Made by a program: the position numbers and the translations under genes. The notes under the pieces are model-generated. The model ran no database searches and had not been told where the DNA came from. It saw only the letters and a list, made by a program, of their open reading frames with translations. A DNA stretch of 64,000 bases from Methylacidimicrobium sp. B4 (GTDB lineage: Bacteria; Verrucomicrobiota; Verrucomicrobiia; Methylacidiphilales; Methylacidiphilaceae): assembly GCF_017310545.1 (NCBI RefSeq), contig NZ_CP066203.1:1240001-1304000 (forward strand), read 5' to 3'. Positions 24,030 to 33,039 of the stretch are shown here, piece by piece (within the stretch, counting starts at the first letter, position 1; each line of letters starts with the position of its first letter).

Positions 24030-24974
24030 ATGGATGAGTTAAGTCGAGAAGCTCTGACCGTATCGCTTTTCGAAGCCGACCCTCGGCCCGAGATCCGCCA
24101 TATTTCGATCGGGTTCTTCGACGGCGTCCATCGCGGTCACCAGGAAGTCCTCCGCCAGCTGCTCGTGCTCCCTCCCGACCCGAGCGCCTGCGGGGTGCTC
24201 ACCTTCGAGCCCCATCCCCTGGCGGTCATCCGCCCCGAAGAAGCTCCTCCCCGACTGACGACTCCCGCGCAAAAAGTCCGGCTGTTGGCCGCCGCCGGTC
24301 CGGGGCTCGTGCTCGTGGTTCGCTTCGACGGAAAGCTGCGCGAGCTCTCTTCAAAGCTTTTTTTCGAACGAATCGTCCGGATCTTTCCCAACCTGCGGAC
24401 CGTAGTCGTCGGGCAGGATTTTCGCTTCGGACGCGGTGCGGAAGGAGACGCCGAGCGCTTGCGGGAGCTCGGCTCGAGACTGGGCTTCGCGGCGAGAATC
24501 GTTCCCCCTCTGCTCGACGGCGGCAGCCGTGTCGCGAGTAGCCGGATTCGCCAGGCGATCCGGGAGAGGCGATTCGGGGATGCCGAGCGCTGGCTGGGAC
24601 GCAGTTACGCCGTCCTCGGTCGGGTGGCTCCCGGCGCGGGCATGGGCCGCCAGATCGGGAGCCCCACGGCCAATCTTACGGGCATCTCCCAGCTTCTCCC
24701 TCCCGAGGGAGTCTATGCGTGCCAGGCCCGAGTGTCGGATGTCTTTCCCGCAGTGGCCAATTACGGACGACGCCCCACATTCGGAAGGGATTCCCTTCCT
24801 CGGCTCGAAGTCCACCTGCTCGACTTCGCCGGAGATCTCTCCGGTGCCGAGATCGAGGTCTCTCATTGGCACTTTTTGCGGGAGGAGAGGCGCTTTGCCG
24901 GGGTCGACGAGCTTCGCGCACAGATCGCGCACGACGTCGCGCAGGCCCGCAACCATTTTGCGCAGCCCGACTAA
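24030..24974 (+). CDS. ribF: Bifunctional riboflavin kinase/FAD synthetase
   Basis: Makes FMN from riboflavin and then FAD. The 314-aa protein has the FAD-synthetase nucleotidyl-transferase domain: IGFFDGVHRGHQEVL, VLTFEPHP, VVGQDFRFGRGAEGD and the SSRIRQAI motif. The riboflavin-kinase domain follows: GAGMGRQIGSPTANLT, PPEGVYACQ, VANYGRRPTFG and LEVHLLDF. ATG 24030 matches the family start; an in-frame TTG at 23997 is possible. The stop overlaps the ATG of the next gene (TAATG). Confidence 0.95.
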   Translation: MDELSREALTVSLFEADPRPEIRHISIGFFDGVHRGHQEVLRQLLVLPPDPSACGVLTFEPHPLAVIRPEEAPPRLTTPAQKVRLLAAAGPGLVLVVRFDGKLRELSSKLFFERIVRIFPNLRTVVVGQDFRFGRGAEGDAERLRELGSRLGFAARIVPPLLDGGSRVASSRIRQAIRERRFGDAERWLGRSYAVLGRVAPGAGMGRQIGSPTANLTGISQLLPPEGVYACQARVSDVFPAVANYGRRPTFGRDSLPRLEVHLLDFAGDLSGAEIEVSHWHFLREERRFAGVDELRAQIAHDVAQARNHFAQPD

Positions 24975-25528
24975 TGGGGGGGACCGTGTCGTTCTCTCTT
25001 CTGGTTCTCCGTGCTTCCAAGACGATCCTGCCGCTTTTGGTCGGAGCCTACTTCCTCCTGGCCGGGATCGACAACATCGTCGATCCCTCCGCGAACTGGA
25101 CCTATCTCGTCCACGTCCTATCCATGGACACGCTGCCCGCCGACTCATCCTTGGGCTGGCGCGCCTTGCGATCGCCCACCGCCGCGCGGCTCCTCTTCAG
25201 CGGGTTGATCGCTTGGGAGCTGGCCACCTCTCTCCTCTGCTTCATCGGGAGCGCCCGGCTGTTCCAGGCTTGGTTCGGCAGCCAGCAGCAGTTCGCGCAA
25301 GCAAAGGGCTGGGCGGTGGCGGGCCTCACCTGTGGCTTGGTGGAGTGGCTCTTCTTCTTTCTGATCCTGGCGGGCGAATGGTTCCAGATCTGGCGGGGAA
25401 CGCTCTCCGCGGCACTCGGCGTCGCCTCCCGGATGTTCGCCGTCACGGCACTCTCCTTGATCTACTTGACCCAAGAAGAGAGCGGTGCGGAGCCTATGGG
25501 TGAATCGCCGCGGAAAAGCGCCGGCTGA
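24974..25528 (+). CDS. DUF2165 family integral membrane protein
   Basis: A 184-aa membrane protein with four predicted helices. The family mark is clear: LLVGAYFLLAGIDNIVDPS near residue 20, followed by NWTYLVHVLSMDT. Function is unknown. It is coupled to ribF through a TAATG overlap, but the connection may be only positional. Its 3' end overlaps the converging thioredoxin gene by 35 bases. Confidence 0.85.
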   Translation: MGGTVSFSLLVLRASKTILPLLVGAYFLLAGIDNIVDPSANWTYLVHVLSMDTLPADSSLGWRALRSPTAARLLFSGLIAWELATSLLCFIGSARLFQAWFGSQQQFAQAKGWAVAGLTCGLVEWLFFFLILAGEWFQIWRGTLSAALGVASRMFAVTALSLIYLTQEESGAEPMGESPRKSAG

Positions 25529-26309
25529 ACCGCTCGGTCAGGGGATGACGCCATCCCAGGATCTGGAAGAGTGCCCGACAGATCCGCGCGAGTTCTCCCT
25601 GGCGGAAGTTCCTCTCTTCTTCGAGGATGCCGAGCCAGGCCTCCATGGCTTGCTCCAGCCGTCCGTCGCGGACGGCCTCCAGGCCTTCAAGATAACGAGC
25701 GAGACGCGCATCGGAATTCGCCCCTGGCGGAGCCGGGGAGAGGAGCGCTCCTCCGAGCTCCCGGATCGCTTCCGCGACGGCGGGATCTTGCGCGGTCTCC
25801 TCTGGGCCAAGGGCCTCCAAGGCAGCCTTCGGATCGGAACAGACTGCGGCGCGCGCATAGAGCAGGGAGGCCTCGGGGTCCCGGACTCCTGCCGTCCGCT
25901 CCTGGGCAAGCAGCTCGGCCGCCTGCCGACAGCCTCCTTCGCTAAAGAGTGCGCGCGCCCTCTGGTAGCGGGCCGAACGGGCAATCGGAATCGCCTGTTC
26001 GAGCCAACGTTCGATCTGACTTTCCGGAAGAGCCCCCACAAACCCGTCGATGACCTTCCCTCCGGCAAAGAGGCGGACATCGGGGATGCTGTAGACCTCG
26101 TATTGACGAGCGATCTCCGGTGCTTCCTCGGTGTTGATCTTTACGAGCTCCCAGCGGCCACGGGCTCGCTCCGCGAGCCGCTCGAGCACAGGTCCGAGAA
26201 CGCGGCAAGGGCCGCACCAGGGAGCCCAGAAATCGACCAGCACCGGAACCGTACGGCTCCTTTCCAAGACACGCTGCGCAAAGCCGCCGGCTTCACTCCC
26301 GCTCACCAT
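25494..26309 (-). CDS. CnoX/YbbN-like thioredoxin-TPR protein
   Basis: A 271-aa cytosolic protein. Residues 1-110 are a thioredoxin fold with active site WCGPC at 31-35 (VDFWAPWCGPCRVLGPVLE) and a cis-Pro loop (VYSIPDVRLFAGG). Residues about 125-271 are Ala/Leu/Glu-rich helical repeats of TPR type. This architecture is that of CnoX (YbbN), a holdase that protects substrates from oxidation and works with GroEL. E. coli CnoX has SxxC, while here the full CxxC is present, suggesting real disulfide exchange activity. It is not linked to groEL here. Confidence 0.9.
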   Translation of the reverse strand: MVSGSEAGGFAQRVLERSRTVPVLVDFWAPWCGPCRVLGPVLERLAERARGRWELVKINTEEAPEIARQYEVYSIPDVRLFAGGKVIDGFVGALPESQIERWLEQAIPIARSARYQRARALFSEGGCRQAAELLAQERTAGVRDPEASLLYARAAVCSDPKAALEALGPEETAQDPAVAEAIRELGGALLSPAPPGANSDARLARYLEGLEAVRDGRLEQAMEAWLGILEEERNFRQGELARICRALFQILGWRHPLTERFSRRFSAAIHP

Positions 26310-26351
26310 GCGACCACAATGTCATATCCACGTTGAGCTCGCAAGGGAGGC

Positions 26352-27017
26352 TCATCGCTTCCGGCAGAGGTAGATCCCGTCAGCCACCGGGAGAAGCAGC
26401 CCTTCGATGCGTGAATCCTCCCGCAGCTTGTCGTTCAGATTGCGGATCGCCTGGGTATCCGGGTCGTCCGGCTGGTCGCTCTCGAGAACCCGCCCCTCAC
26501 GAAGCATGTTATCGAAAAGGAGGACTCCTCCCCGCCGCATCCGGGGAAGAAGGGCCTCGTAGTAGGCGTCGTACCCGGTCTTGTCCGCATCGACGAAGGC
26601 AAAATCGAAGTTTGGCTCTCCTTCGATCGCTTCGAGGCTCTCCAGCGCTGGACCGAGCCGGAGCTCGATCCGTTCGCCAACCCCCGCTCTTTCCCAGAAG
26701 ACCCGGGCAATCCGAGTCCACTCCTCGCTTCGGTCCAGGCAGAGAAGCCTGCCCCCTTCGGCCAAGCCACGGGCGATCGCCAGGCTGCTCGCACCCGTGA
26801 AGGTCCCGATCTCGATCGCCCGCCGCACGCATAGCGCGCCGACCAGAAAGAAAAGCAGCGCCGCCTCTTCCTCGGGAATCATCATCTCCGCGACCGGCCC
26901 AAGCCGCATCGTCTCCGCCCGGAGATCGCTCCAGACGGGATCCACCGACCCGCTCCGATGCTCGCGCACATAGGAGCAGAGTCGATCGTCGAGTCGAATA
27001 TACTTCTGCAGGGCCAT
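26352..27017 (-). CDS. Class I SAM-dependent O-methyltransferase (family 3)
   Basis: A 221-aa enzyme of the catechol/caffeoyl-CoA O-methyltransferase family. SAM-binding motif I is AIEIGTFTGASSLAIARGL, motif II is LLCLDRSEEW, and NFDFAFVDADKTGYDAYYE carries the metal-binding Asp pair. GGVLLFDNMLREG completes the core. The methyl acceptor is unknown. The ATG lies 11 bases after the proC stop, and the GGAGG inside the proC end serves as its ribosome site, so aroK-proC-omt form one operon. Confidence 0.92.
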   Translation of the reverse strand: MALQKYIRLDDRLCSYVREHRSGSVDPVWSDLRAETMRLGPVAEMMIPEEEAALLFFLVGALCVRRAIEIGTFTGASSLAIARGLAEGGRLLCLDRSEEWTRIARVFWERAGVGERIELRLGPALESLEAIEGEPNFDFAFVDADKTGYDAYYEALLPRMRRGGVLLFDNMLREGRVLESDQPDDPDTQAIRNLNDKLREDSRIEGLLLPVADGIYLCRKR

Positions 27018-27027
27018 GATCGAACGC

Positions 27028-27837
27028 CTACGCCTCCTCCAAGGCCTTTGCTCGACTCCACGCTGCGTCCAGAGCTCGCCGCAGCGTCTCCTGCCAGCCC
27101 TCCTCCTCCAAGACGGATACGGCCGCGTTGGTGATCCCGCCCGGGGTCCGACTCTCCTGGACCACCTCCGCCGGATCGAGGTCGGTCTGCCGCAGCAGGG
27201 CAAGCGCCCCCGAAACGGTTGCCAACACCATCCGCCGGGCTTCTGCGGCCCGCAGGCCCGACTCCGCGGCAAACCGAAGCAGGGGGGCGAGAAAGGCGCA
27301 CACATAGGCCGGCCCGCAGCCGATGAGTGCCGTGGCCAGGGGGAAGAGACTCTCCTCGAGCTCGACGGCCTCGCCAAACCGCTCCAATAGCCTTTTGGCC
27401 CACTCGCGATCGCCCGCCTCCCGGCCGGAACCGAGGCAATAGGGGATCACTCCTTGGCCAATGAGCGAGGGGAGATTCGGCATTGCACGGACGACCCGAG
27501 CCGAGGGCTCCACCTCCGAAAGGATCGAAGCCAGGGAAACGCCGGCCGCTACGGAGACGATCCGCTTGCCGGCCGTCATCGGCCGAATCTGGCGCAGAAC
27601 GCCGATGGCCTCTTGCGGCCTGACGCAGAGAAAGACGATCTCACTCTCCCCAACCAAGTCGCGATTCCGCTCCTCCGGATAGAGCCGTGCCTGCGGGAGC
27701 GCCTTCCGGAAGGCCTCCCCGCCCGCCCGAGTCCGGGAAGAGGCGAATAGCTCCCAAGAGTCCTCGCCGCGCACCAGCCCGCCCGCCAAAACGCGGGCGA
27801 TCCGTCCGGCACCTAAAAAGCCTACCTTCGTCCTCAT
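27028..27837 (-). CDS. proC: Pyrroline-5-carboxylate reductase
   Basis: NAD(P)H-dependent last step of proline synthesis. The 269-aa protein begins with the Rossmann motif VGFLGAGRIARVLAGGL. FLCVRPQEA, VSVAAGVSLASI, RAMPNLPSLIGQG and the C-terminal signature block (LATVSGALALL, SRTPGGITNAAVSVLEE) are all present. ATG 27837 overlaps the aroK stop by 4 bases. Reading further upstream runs antisense-like through aroK and is not used. Confidence 0.95.
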   Translation of the reverse strand: MRTKVGFLGAGRIARVLAGGLVRGEDSWELFASSRTRAGGEAFRKALPQARLYPEERNRDLVGESEIVFLCVRPQEAIGVLRQIRPMTAGKRIVSVAAGVSLASILSEVEPSARVVRAMPNLPSLIGQGVIPYCLGSGREAGDREWAKRLLERFGEAVELEESLFPLATALIGCGPAYVCAFLAPLLRFAAESGLRAAEARRMVLATVSGALALLRQTDLDPAEVVQESRTPGGITNAAVSVLEEEGWQETLRRALDAAWSRAKALEEA

Positions 27838-28454
27838 TCTGCTCCCTCGATTTGCTCGCAATAGGCCCGCCAGACCGACTCCCCCAGCTCTTCCTCGCCC
27901 TGCCCGGCCACTCGAACGGTCAGATGGGCCATTCGATAGAAGGGCGCCCGCTTCTCCAAAAGCTCCTGAAGAGCCTGCCGACGATCCACCATGGAATCCA
28001 GAAGCGGTCTTCCTCGGCTCTCGCGAAGCCGCGCCTCCAGGAGATCGAGGGGAGCCTCGAGATAGACGACGAAGCCCCGCTCCAGGAGCAGGCGGCGGTT
28101 TTCCTCGAAAACAAAAGTGCCTCCGCCGGTCGAAACAATTCCCGGCGGCAGGGCAAGCGCCTGGCGCAGCGCCTCCGCCTCCCTCCGGCGGAAATAGGCC
28201 TCCCCTTTCTTTTCGAAGAGAGCGGAGATCGAGCGATGCTCCCGCCGCGACACCATCCGGTCCAAGTCGTAGATGGGCAGACCGGACCGCCGGCCCAGCC
28301 AGCGACCGAGAACGGTTTTCCCACAGCCCATCATGCCGACCAACACGAGATGCCTCCGCGCGGAAGCCGTCGGACCCCCGCTCTCCTCCGGGAGAGAAAC
28401 CAGTGGCTCCTCCCTTCCTCTGACTGCTTCGGAAGCCCGCCTCGCCATCCCCAT
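27834..28454 (-). CDS. aroK: Shikimate kinase
   Basis: Phosphorylates shikimate in the chorismate pathway. The P-loop is LVGMMGCGKTVLGR, the shikimate-binding Asp lies in IYDLDRMV, and IVSTGGGTFVFEENR and ESRGRPLLD (lid arginine) follow. From ATG 28454 the protein is 206 aa, with about 35 extra N-terminal residues (ARRASEAVRGREEP) before the conserved core. A later start cannot be excluded. It is divergent from aroC, so two chorismate-pathway genes share one 66-base intergenic region containing an AT-rich stretch (TTTATCATAATTTT on the minus strand). Confidence 0.93.
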   Translation of the reverse strand: MGMARRASEAVRGREEPLVSLPEESGGPTASARRHLVLVGMMGCGKTVLGRWLGRRSGLPIYDLDRMVSRREHRSISALFEKKGEAYFRRREAEALRQALALPPGIVSTGGGTFVFEENRRLLLERGFVVYLEAPLDLLEARLRESRGRPLLDSMVDRRQALQELLEKRAPFYRMAHLTVRVAGQGEEELGESVWRAYCEQIEGAE

Positions 28455-28520
28455 GCATTCCGAGCGGGGTTGAAAATTATGATAAACTTTTTGCGCCACT
28501 CGCGATAGGAACGATAAGGC

Positions 28521-29615
28521 ATGCCCAACACATTCGGCCATCTCTTTCGGATCACCACCTGGGGCGAGTCACATGGCGGCGGGATCGGCGTGGTGATCGA
28601 TGGATGTCCACCCCGCCTGCCTCTTGCGGTGGAAGAGATCCAGCGGGAGCTCGACCGGCGCAGGCCCGGTCAAAGCCGGCTCACCACGCAGCGAAAGGAA
28701 AGCGATCGGGTGGAGATCCTCTCCGGCACCTTGGACGGCCTCACCCTGGGTACGCCGATCCTTCTCTGGGTGCGAAACGAAGATGCGCGGTCCGAAGCCT
28801 ACGAGGAGATGCGGGAAATCTTCCGACCGAGTCACGCCGATTACACCTATCAGGCGAAATATGGGATCCGAAGTTGGATGGGAGGCGGACGGGCTTCCGC
28901 CCGCGAAACCGTCGGAAGGGTCGCAGGAGGTGCGGTGGCCGGGCAGTTCCTTCGCCGGGCCTTTCCCTCCCTCAAGGTTGTGGCCTACGTTTCGGAAATT
29001 TGCGGCTTTTCGGCTCCGGAGGCGGCCGTCATCGTCGACGAAACGCTCGTCGAGGCCAACCCCCTGCGCTGGCCGGATCCGGAGACCCTTTCCCAAGCCA
29101 TTGCGCTGGTCGAGGATGCCCGCAAGGGGGGAGACTCCGTGGGAGGAGTCGTCACCTGCCGCGTGCAAGGCATGCCGGCTGGACTCGGGGAGCCCGTGTT
29201 CGACAAGCTCGACGCCGACCTGGCAAAGGCCATGCTCTCGATCCCGGCAGCGAAAGGATTCGAGCTGGGTTCTGGCTTTGCGGGCACGCGGCTACGCGGC
29301 TCTCAGCATAACGATCCCTTCTATTCCGAAGAGGGCCGAATCCGTACGCGGACCAACCGGAGCGGAGGCGTCCAAGGGGGAATCAGCAACGGCGAGGAGA
29401 TCTTCTTCCGCGTTGCCCTGAAGCCGGTGGCCACGATCGCCCTGCCCCAGGGAACGGTGACCGAGAAGGGCGAACCCACGATCCTTCGGGCACGGGGGCG
29501 CCATGATCCCTGTGTGCTTCCGCGCGCCGTCCCCATCGTCGAAGCGATGACCCGTCTGGTCCTGGCCGATCATGCCCTCCGGCAGAAAGCGATCGCCTGG
29601 GAATTCCGGCCATGA
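28521..29615 (+). CDS. aroC: Chorismate synthase
   Basis: Converts EPSP to chorismate using reduced FMN. The 364-aa protein shows all signatures: [77 protein letters not shown] and [17 protein letters not shown]. The start is fixed by the conserved MPNTFGHLF. The stop overlaps the plsY start by 4 bases. Confidence 0.97.
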   Translation: MPNTFGHLFRITTWGESHGGGIGVVIDGCPPRLPLAVEEIQRELDRRRPGQSRLTTQRKESDRVEILSGTLDGLTLGTPILLWVRNEDARSEAYEEMREIFRPSHADYTYQAKYGIRSWMGGGRASARETVGRVAGGAVAGQFLRRAFPSLKVVAYVSEICGFSAPEAAVIVDETLVEANPLRWPDPETLSQAIALVEDARKGGDSVGGVVTCRVQGMPAGLGEPVFDKLDADLAKAMLSIPAAKGFELGSGFAGTRLRGSQHNDPFYSEEGRIRTRTNRSGGVQGGISNGEEIFFRVALKPVATIALPQGTVTEKGEPTILRARGRHDPCVLPRAVPIVEAMTRLVLADHALRQKAIAWEFRP

Positions 29616-30283
29616 GTCCGTTCTCCTGGAGCCATCCGGGATGGATGGCCGTACTCCTCCTGGCAAGCTTCCTGCTTGGATCGATGCCCTTTGGCTACTG
29701 GCTCGGTCGCCTGCGCGGCCTCGACCTTCGCACCCAGGGGAGCGGCAACATCGGAGCGACCAACGCCTGGCGCGTCCTGGGAGCGCGATGGGGAGTCGCG
29801 ATCTTTTTGCTCGATTTTCTCAAGGGGGCGTTGCCGACCGGCGCCGGGCTCCATGGGTTTCCGACCACGTCGGTTCCGGTCGCCGACCTGCTCGGGTCCG
29901 CGGCCGGGTTAGCCGCCATCCTGGGTCATAATTTCACCCCCTGGCTCCAGGGTCGAGGCGGGAAAGGCATCGCCACCACGGCCGGCGTGCTGCTGGTACT
30001 GGTCCCCTGGACCTTTCTTTTCCTCGCGGCGATTTGGGGCGGCCTCTTTCTCCTCTGCCGAATCGTCTCCCTGGCATCTCTTGGCGCAGCCCTGGCCTTT
30101 CCGATCGCCACTTGCCTCCTTTATCCCGGGCGCTGGGTGCTGCTCACCTTTTCCCTCCTTGCTTCCCTGCTGGCCATCCTCCGACATCGGAGCAACATTC
30201 GGCGCCTGATCCAGGGAACGGAATCCGGTTTTGGCCGGAAGGACCGGGAAGACCTCTCCGGCATGGGAGGGAGCGGAGCTTGA
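29612..30283 (+). CDS. plsY: Acyl-phosphate:glycerol-3-phosphate acyltransferase
   Basis: A 223-aa inner-membrane enzyme that makes lysophosphatidate from acyl-phosphate and G3P, the first step of phospholipid synthesis. The PlsY signatures are present: [42 protein letters not shown], the [21 protein letters not shown] loop and a late [16 protein letters not shown]. There are five to six membrane helices. It is followed by gpsA, which supplies its G3P substrate. Confidence 0.95.
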   Translation: MSPFSWSHPGWMAVLLLASFLLGSMPFGYWLGRLRGLDLRTQGSGNIGATNAWRVLGARWGVAIFLLDFLKGALPTGAGLHGFPTTSVPVADLLGSAAGLAAILGHNFTPWLQGRGGKGIATTAGVLLVLVPWTFLFLAAIWGGLFLLCRIVSLASLGAALAFPIATCLLYPGRWVLLTFSLLASLLAILRHRSNIRRLIQGTESGFGRKDREDLSGMGGSGA

Positions 30284-30302
30284 GAAAGGGCGATCTCCAC
30301 CT

Positions 30303-31193
30303 GTGAAAGTCTGTCTCCTGGGCGAAGGGCGCTGGGGCAGGGCGGCCGGGGCGATCCTCGCCGAAAACGGCCATGAGCCCTTTTTTGCTCATCATACGCT
30401 GGCCACCTGGCCGCAAGCCTTCGACCTCCTCTGCCTCGCTATCCCGGTGCAGCACGTCCGCCAAACCTTGCTCCGAGTTGCGGCGCCGCCCGTGCCCGTC
30501 GTCAGCCTGGGGAAAGGATTGGAGATCGGGACAGGCTTCCGCGTGACCGAGATCGTCCGCGATGTTTGGGGCAGCCGACCTCTTGCTGCGCTTTCCGGAC
30601 CGAACTTCGCTGCGGAGATTCTCCGGGGGCTCCCCGCGGCGACGGTGGTGGCATCCGAAAGCGAGGAGCTCGCCACGCGGGTACAGCAACTCTTCCACAA
30701 CCGGCGATTCCGAGTCTACCGCTCTTCGGACCTCGTCGGAGTCGAGATCGGAGGAGCTCTGAAAAACATCTACGGCATCGCCGGAGGGCTCTGCACCGGC
30801 CTGGCACTCGGAGAGAACGCCTCGGCCAGCCTCCTGACCCGATGCCTGGCCGAAATGACACGCTTGGGGCTTCGCCTGGGTGGCCGTCCCGAAACCTTCG
30901 CAGGCTTGAGTGGCCTCGGGGATCTCATCCTGACCGCACGGAGCCCACAAAGTCGCAATTTCCGGCTCGGGCTGTCCCTCGCCCAAGGCGCGTCCTTGAA
31001 GGAAGCGCTGGCCATGGCAGGAAGCGTCGTGGAGGGAGTACCGACCGCCGCCTCGGTCCACGAAAATCCGCTCTTCGGCGACGTCAAAAAACCGGTTGCC
31101 GACGAGATCTACCAAATCCTCTTCGAGGGAAAGGAGATCCGCCACTCCCTGCTCGACTTGCTGGAGCGGGAGGCGGCACCGGAGGGGCGATAG
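30303..31193 (+). CDS. gpsA: NAD(P)-dependent glycerol-3-phosphate dehydrogenase
   Basis: Reduces dihydroxyacetone phosphate to sn-glycerol-3-phosphate for lipid synthesis. The GTG at 30303 starts VKVCLLGEGRWGRAAGAILA, a GpsA-type nucleotide loop in which the usual GAGSWG is GEGRWG. VSLGKGLEIG, ALSGPNFAAEI, the catalytic Lys in GGALKNIYGIAGGL, GLSGLGDLILT and VVEGVPTAASV follow. At 296 aa it is shorter than the usual 330, mainly from a trimmed N-terminal nucleotide domain. It lies 19 bases after plsY. Confidence 0.92.
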   Translation: MKVCLLGEGRWGRAAGAILAENGHEPFFAHHTLATWPQAFDLLCLAIPVQHVRQTLLRVAAPPVPVVSLGKGLEIGTGFRVTEIVRDVWGSRPLAALSGPNFAAEILRGLPAATVVASESEELATRVQQLFHNRRFRVYRSSDLVGVEIGGALKNIYGIAGGLCTGLALGENASASLLTRCLAEMTRLGLRLGGRPETFAGLSGLGDLILTARSPQSRNFRLGLSLAQGASLKEALAMAGSVVEGVPTAASVHENPLFGDVKKPVADEIYQILFEGKEIRHSLLDLLEREAAPEGR

Positions 31194-31233
31194 GTCGGCG
31201 CTCGCCCTCTCCGGAGATGTCATGACCTGTTTC

Positions 31234-31263
31234 TTTACAGTTGACAGCGCACGAGATTATTCT
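31234..31263 (+). promoter_or_regulatory. Putative sigma-70-type promoter
   Basis: TTTACA (31234-31239) and TATTCT (31258-31263) with an 18-base spacer lie in the 97-base gap after gpsA and before the DUF2892-TolC-RND operon. A TTGACA also sits at 31241-31246, but with poor spacing to any -10. Assignment is by eye only. Confidence 0.35.
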
Positions 31264-31290
31264 CCATGGAAAATCGAGGAGGGAGCTGAT

Positions 31291-31500
31291 ATGTCCATCG
31301 AACGAAAAGTGCGCGCGCTGGCGGGAACGATCATCCTGGTCAGCCTTCTCCTGTCGCTCTGGAGCTCCTGGTGGCTGCTTTTGACGGCCTTTGTGGGCCT
31401 CAATCTGCTCCAGTCGGCCTTTACTGCTTTCTGCCCGGCGGAAAACGTCTTCCGGAGGCTCGAGCGGCGCCACGGATCGACGGCGAGGACGGCCAAGTAG
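31291..31500 (+). CDS. DUF2892 (YgaP-type) small membrane protein
   Basis: A 69-aa protein with two short hydrophobic segments (LAGTIILVSLLLSLW and WLLLTAFVGLNLLQSAF) and the DUF2892 ending FTAFCPAENVFRRL. Family members are often fused to rhodaneses (YgaP) or sit next to RND and sulfur genes. GAGGAGGG lies eight bases before the ATG. It is the first gene of the operon with the TolC and RND genes. Confidence 0.87.
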   Translation: MSIERKVRALAGTIILVSLLLSLWSSWWLLLTAFVGLNLLQSAFTAFCPAENVFRRLERRHGSTARTAK

Positions 31501-31515
31501 GAGTCGATCGGATCC

Positions 31516-33039
31516 ATGTCGTTCCTTCGCTCGGCAAGGAGTGTCCTTGCGCTCCTTTTCCTGGCGGGCGCGACCACCCGAGACGTGGGCAGGGCCGAGC
31601 CGACGGGCCAGGCGGCTCCGCCGCCCGAGGCGGCCGGCGCACAACCCATGGAGTTCCGCAGTCAAGCGCGCAACCCGCAGGACGCCGATCCTCCCCAAAG
31701 GCCCATTCCCCTCGAGAAGAGCGCCGTCGGATCCGATCATCCGCTGATCCGCTTCTGGAGAAGGGTTCAGGCACACTATCCCGAGCTCAAGAAAAAGCAC
31801 GCCAAGCTCCAGGAGATGCTTGCCCAGAAGGCCCTGGCGGCTTCCGGCTTCCTGCCTCGGGTCTACGGCTGGGCAGACTCGATCACCACCGATAACCCGA
31901 TTTTCGGTTTCATGTTTCACCTGACCGAGCGAAACTTCTCGGCGGGCGACCTCAATCTCAATTCGCTCAACCATCCGGGCACAGTTTCCAACCAGAACAT
32001 GGGCCTCATGGCGCTCATCCCGATTTTTGACGCCATGCAGACGATCGATTCGATTCGCACGGCCAAGCACCTGATCCAGCAGAGCGAGCAGGAGGAGCGA
32101 TTCACGCGGATGGAGGCGAGCCTGCTCGCCATCGACGCCTATATGCAGCTCCTTTTGGCGGAACGCGAGGCAGCCCTCGCCCGGCTCGATGTGCAGGCAT
32201 CCGCGCGCGATCTTGATCAGGCCATCCACCTGATGGAGCAAGGACTTGTTCTGGGCGCAGATTTTTATGCCGGCCGCTCGATGAGCGCTTCGATCGAGCA
32301 GAGCCAGAATGGCTATGTCTCCAAACGCAAGGTGGCACGGGTGGCGGTCAATACGCTCCAGGGAGAGAGTGCAGATGCCGAGGTTGCCCTGGCTGGCTCG
32401 ATTCCCACCCTTCGCAAGGGCCCGACGAAGCCGCTCGAGCAGTGGGTACAGGAAGCCTTCCTCTACCGAAGTGATCTCTTGGCCCTCCAGTCGTCGATCG
32501 CCGCCCAGCATTCGGAGGTAGGCAGGATCAAGGCCACGGCGCTTCCTTCGGTCAACGGCTTTGCTTCCGGCATGCTCGACAGCGACAACTTCAACTCAGG
32601 TGGGAGAAGCTATACGGTCGGAGTCCTGGGAACCGTCCCGCTCTTCGATCCCGCCCGGGATCCGAAGGTCAAGCAGGCCCAGGCCGCTGAGGAGCAGCTT
32701 CGCCACGAAGCGGCTTCCTTGCGCGATCTCATCCAGAACAAGCTTGGCCAAGCCTACACCGAGTATCAGGGTGCGCTCCAGGACGCGGAGATCCTGGGCC
32801 GGGCCAGCGCCGACGCCCGGAAGTCGACCGAGATGATGGCCGAGCTCTACCGGGAAGGACGGAAGACGATCGTCGACCTGCTCGGTGTGCGCCAGCTGCA
32901 GCTCCAAACCGAAATCGGGTACTGGGACAGCCTCGCCCGGCTCGAGCTGGCTCGAGCAAAGCTCTACTTCTTGTCGGGGGAGCTCGATGACTATCAGGTT
33001 CAGCAGATCGCCCAGGAGATCGGAGGGGCGACCCCGTGA
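31516..33039 (+). CDS. TolC-family outer-membrane efflux protein
   Basis: A 507-aa trimeric outer-membrane channel subunit. A signal region comes first (FLRSARSVLALLFLAGA), then a Pro/Ala-rich linker. Two homologous OEP halves follow, made of long amphipathic helices: ELKKKHAKLQEMLAQKALAASGFLP, then EQLRHEAASLRDLIQNKLGQAYTEYQGAL and the end helix RQLQLQTEIGYWDSLARLELARAKL. It overlaps the RND gene by 4 bases (ATGA or GTGA type). It could serve both RND pumps of this window. Confidence 0.92.
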   Translation: MSFLRSARSVLALLFLAGATTRDVGRAEPTGQAAPPPEAAGAQPMEFRSQARNPQDADPPQRPIPLEKSAVGSDHPLIRFWRRVQAHYPELKKKHAKLQEMLAQKALAASGFLPRVYGWADSITTDNPIFGFMFHLTERNFSAGDLNLNSLNHPGTVSNQNMGLMALIPIFDAMQTIDSIRTAKHLIQQSEQEERFTRMEASLLAIDAYMQLLLAEREAALARLDVQASARDLDQAIHLMEQGLVLGADFYAGRSMSASIEQSQNGYVSKRKVARVAVNTLQGESADAEVALAGSIPTLRKGPTKPLEQWVQEAFLYRSDLLALQSSIAAQHSEVGRIKATALPSVNGFASGMLDSDNFNSGGRSYTVGVLGTVPLFDPARDPKVKQAQAAEEQLRHEAASLRDLIQNKLGQAYTEYQGALQDAEILGRASADARKSTEMMAELYREGRKTIVDLLGVRQLQLQTEIGYWDSLARLELARAKLYFLSGELDDYQVQQIAQEIGGATP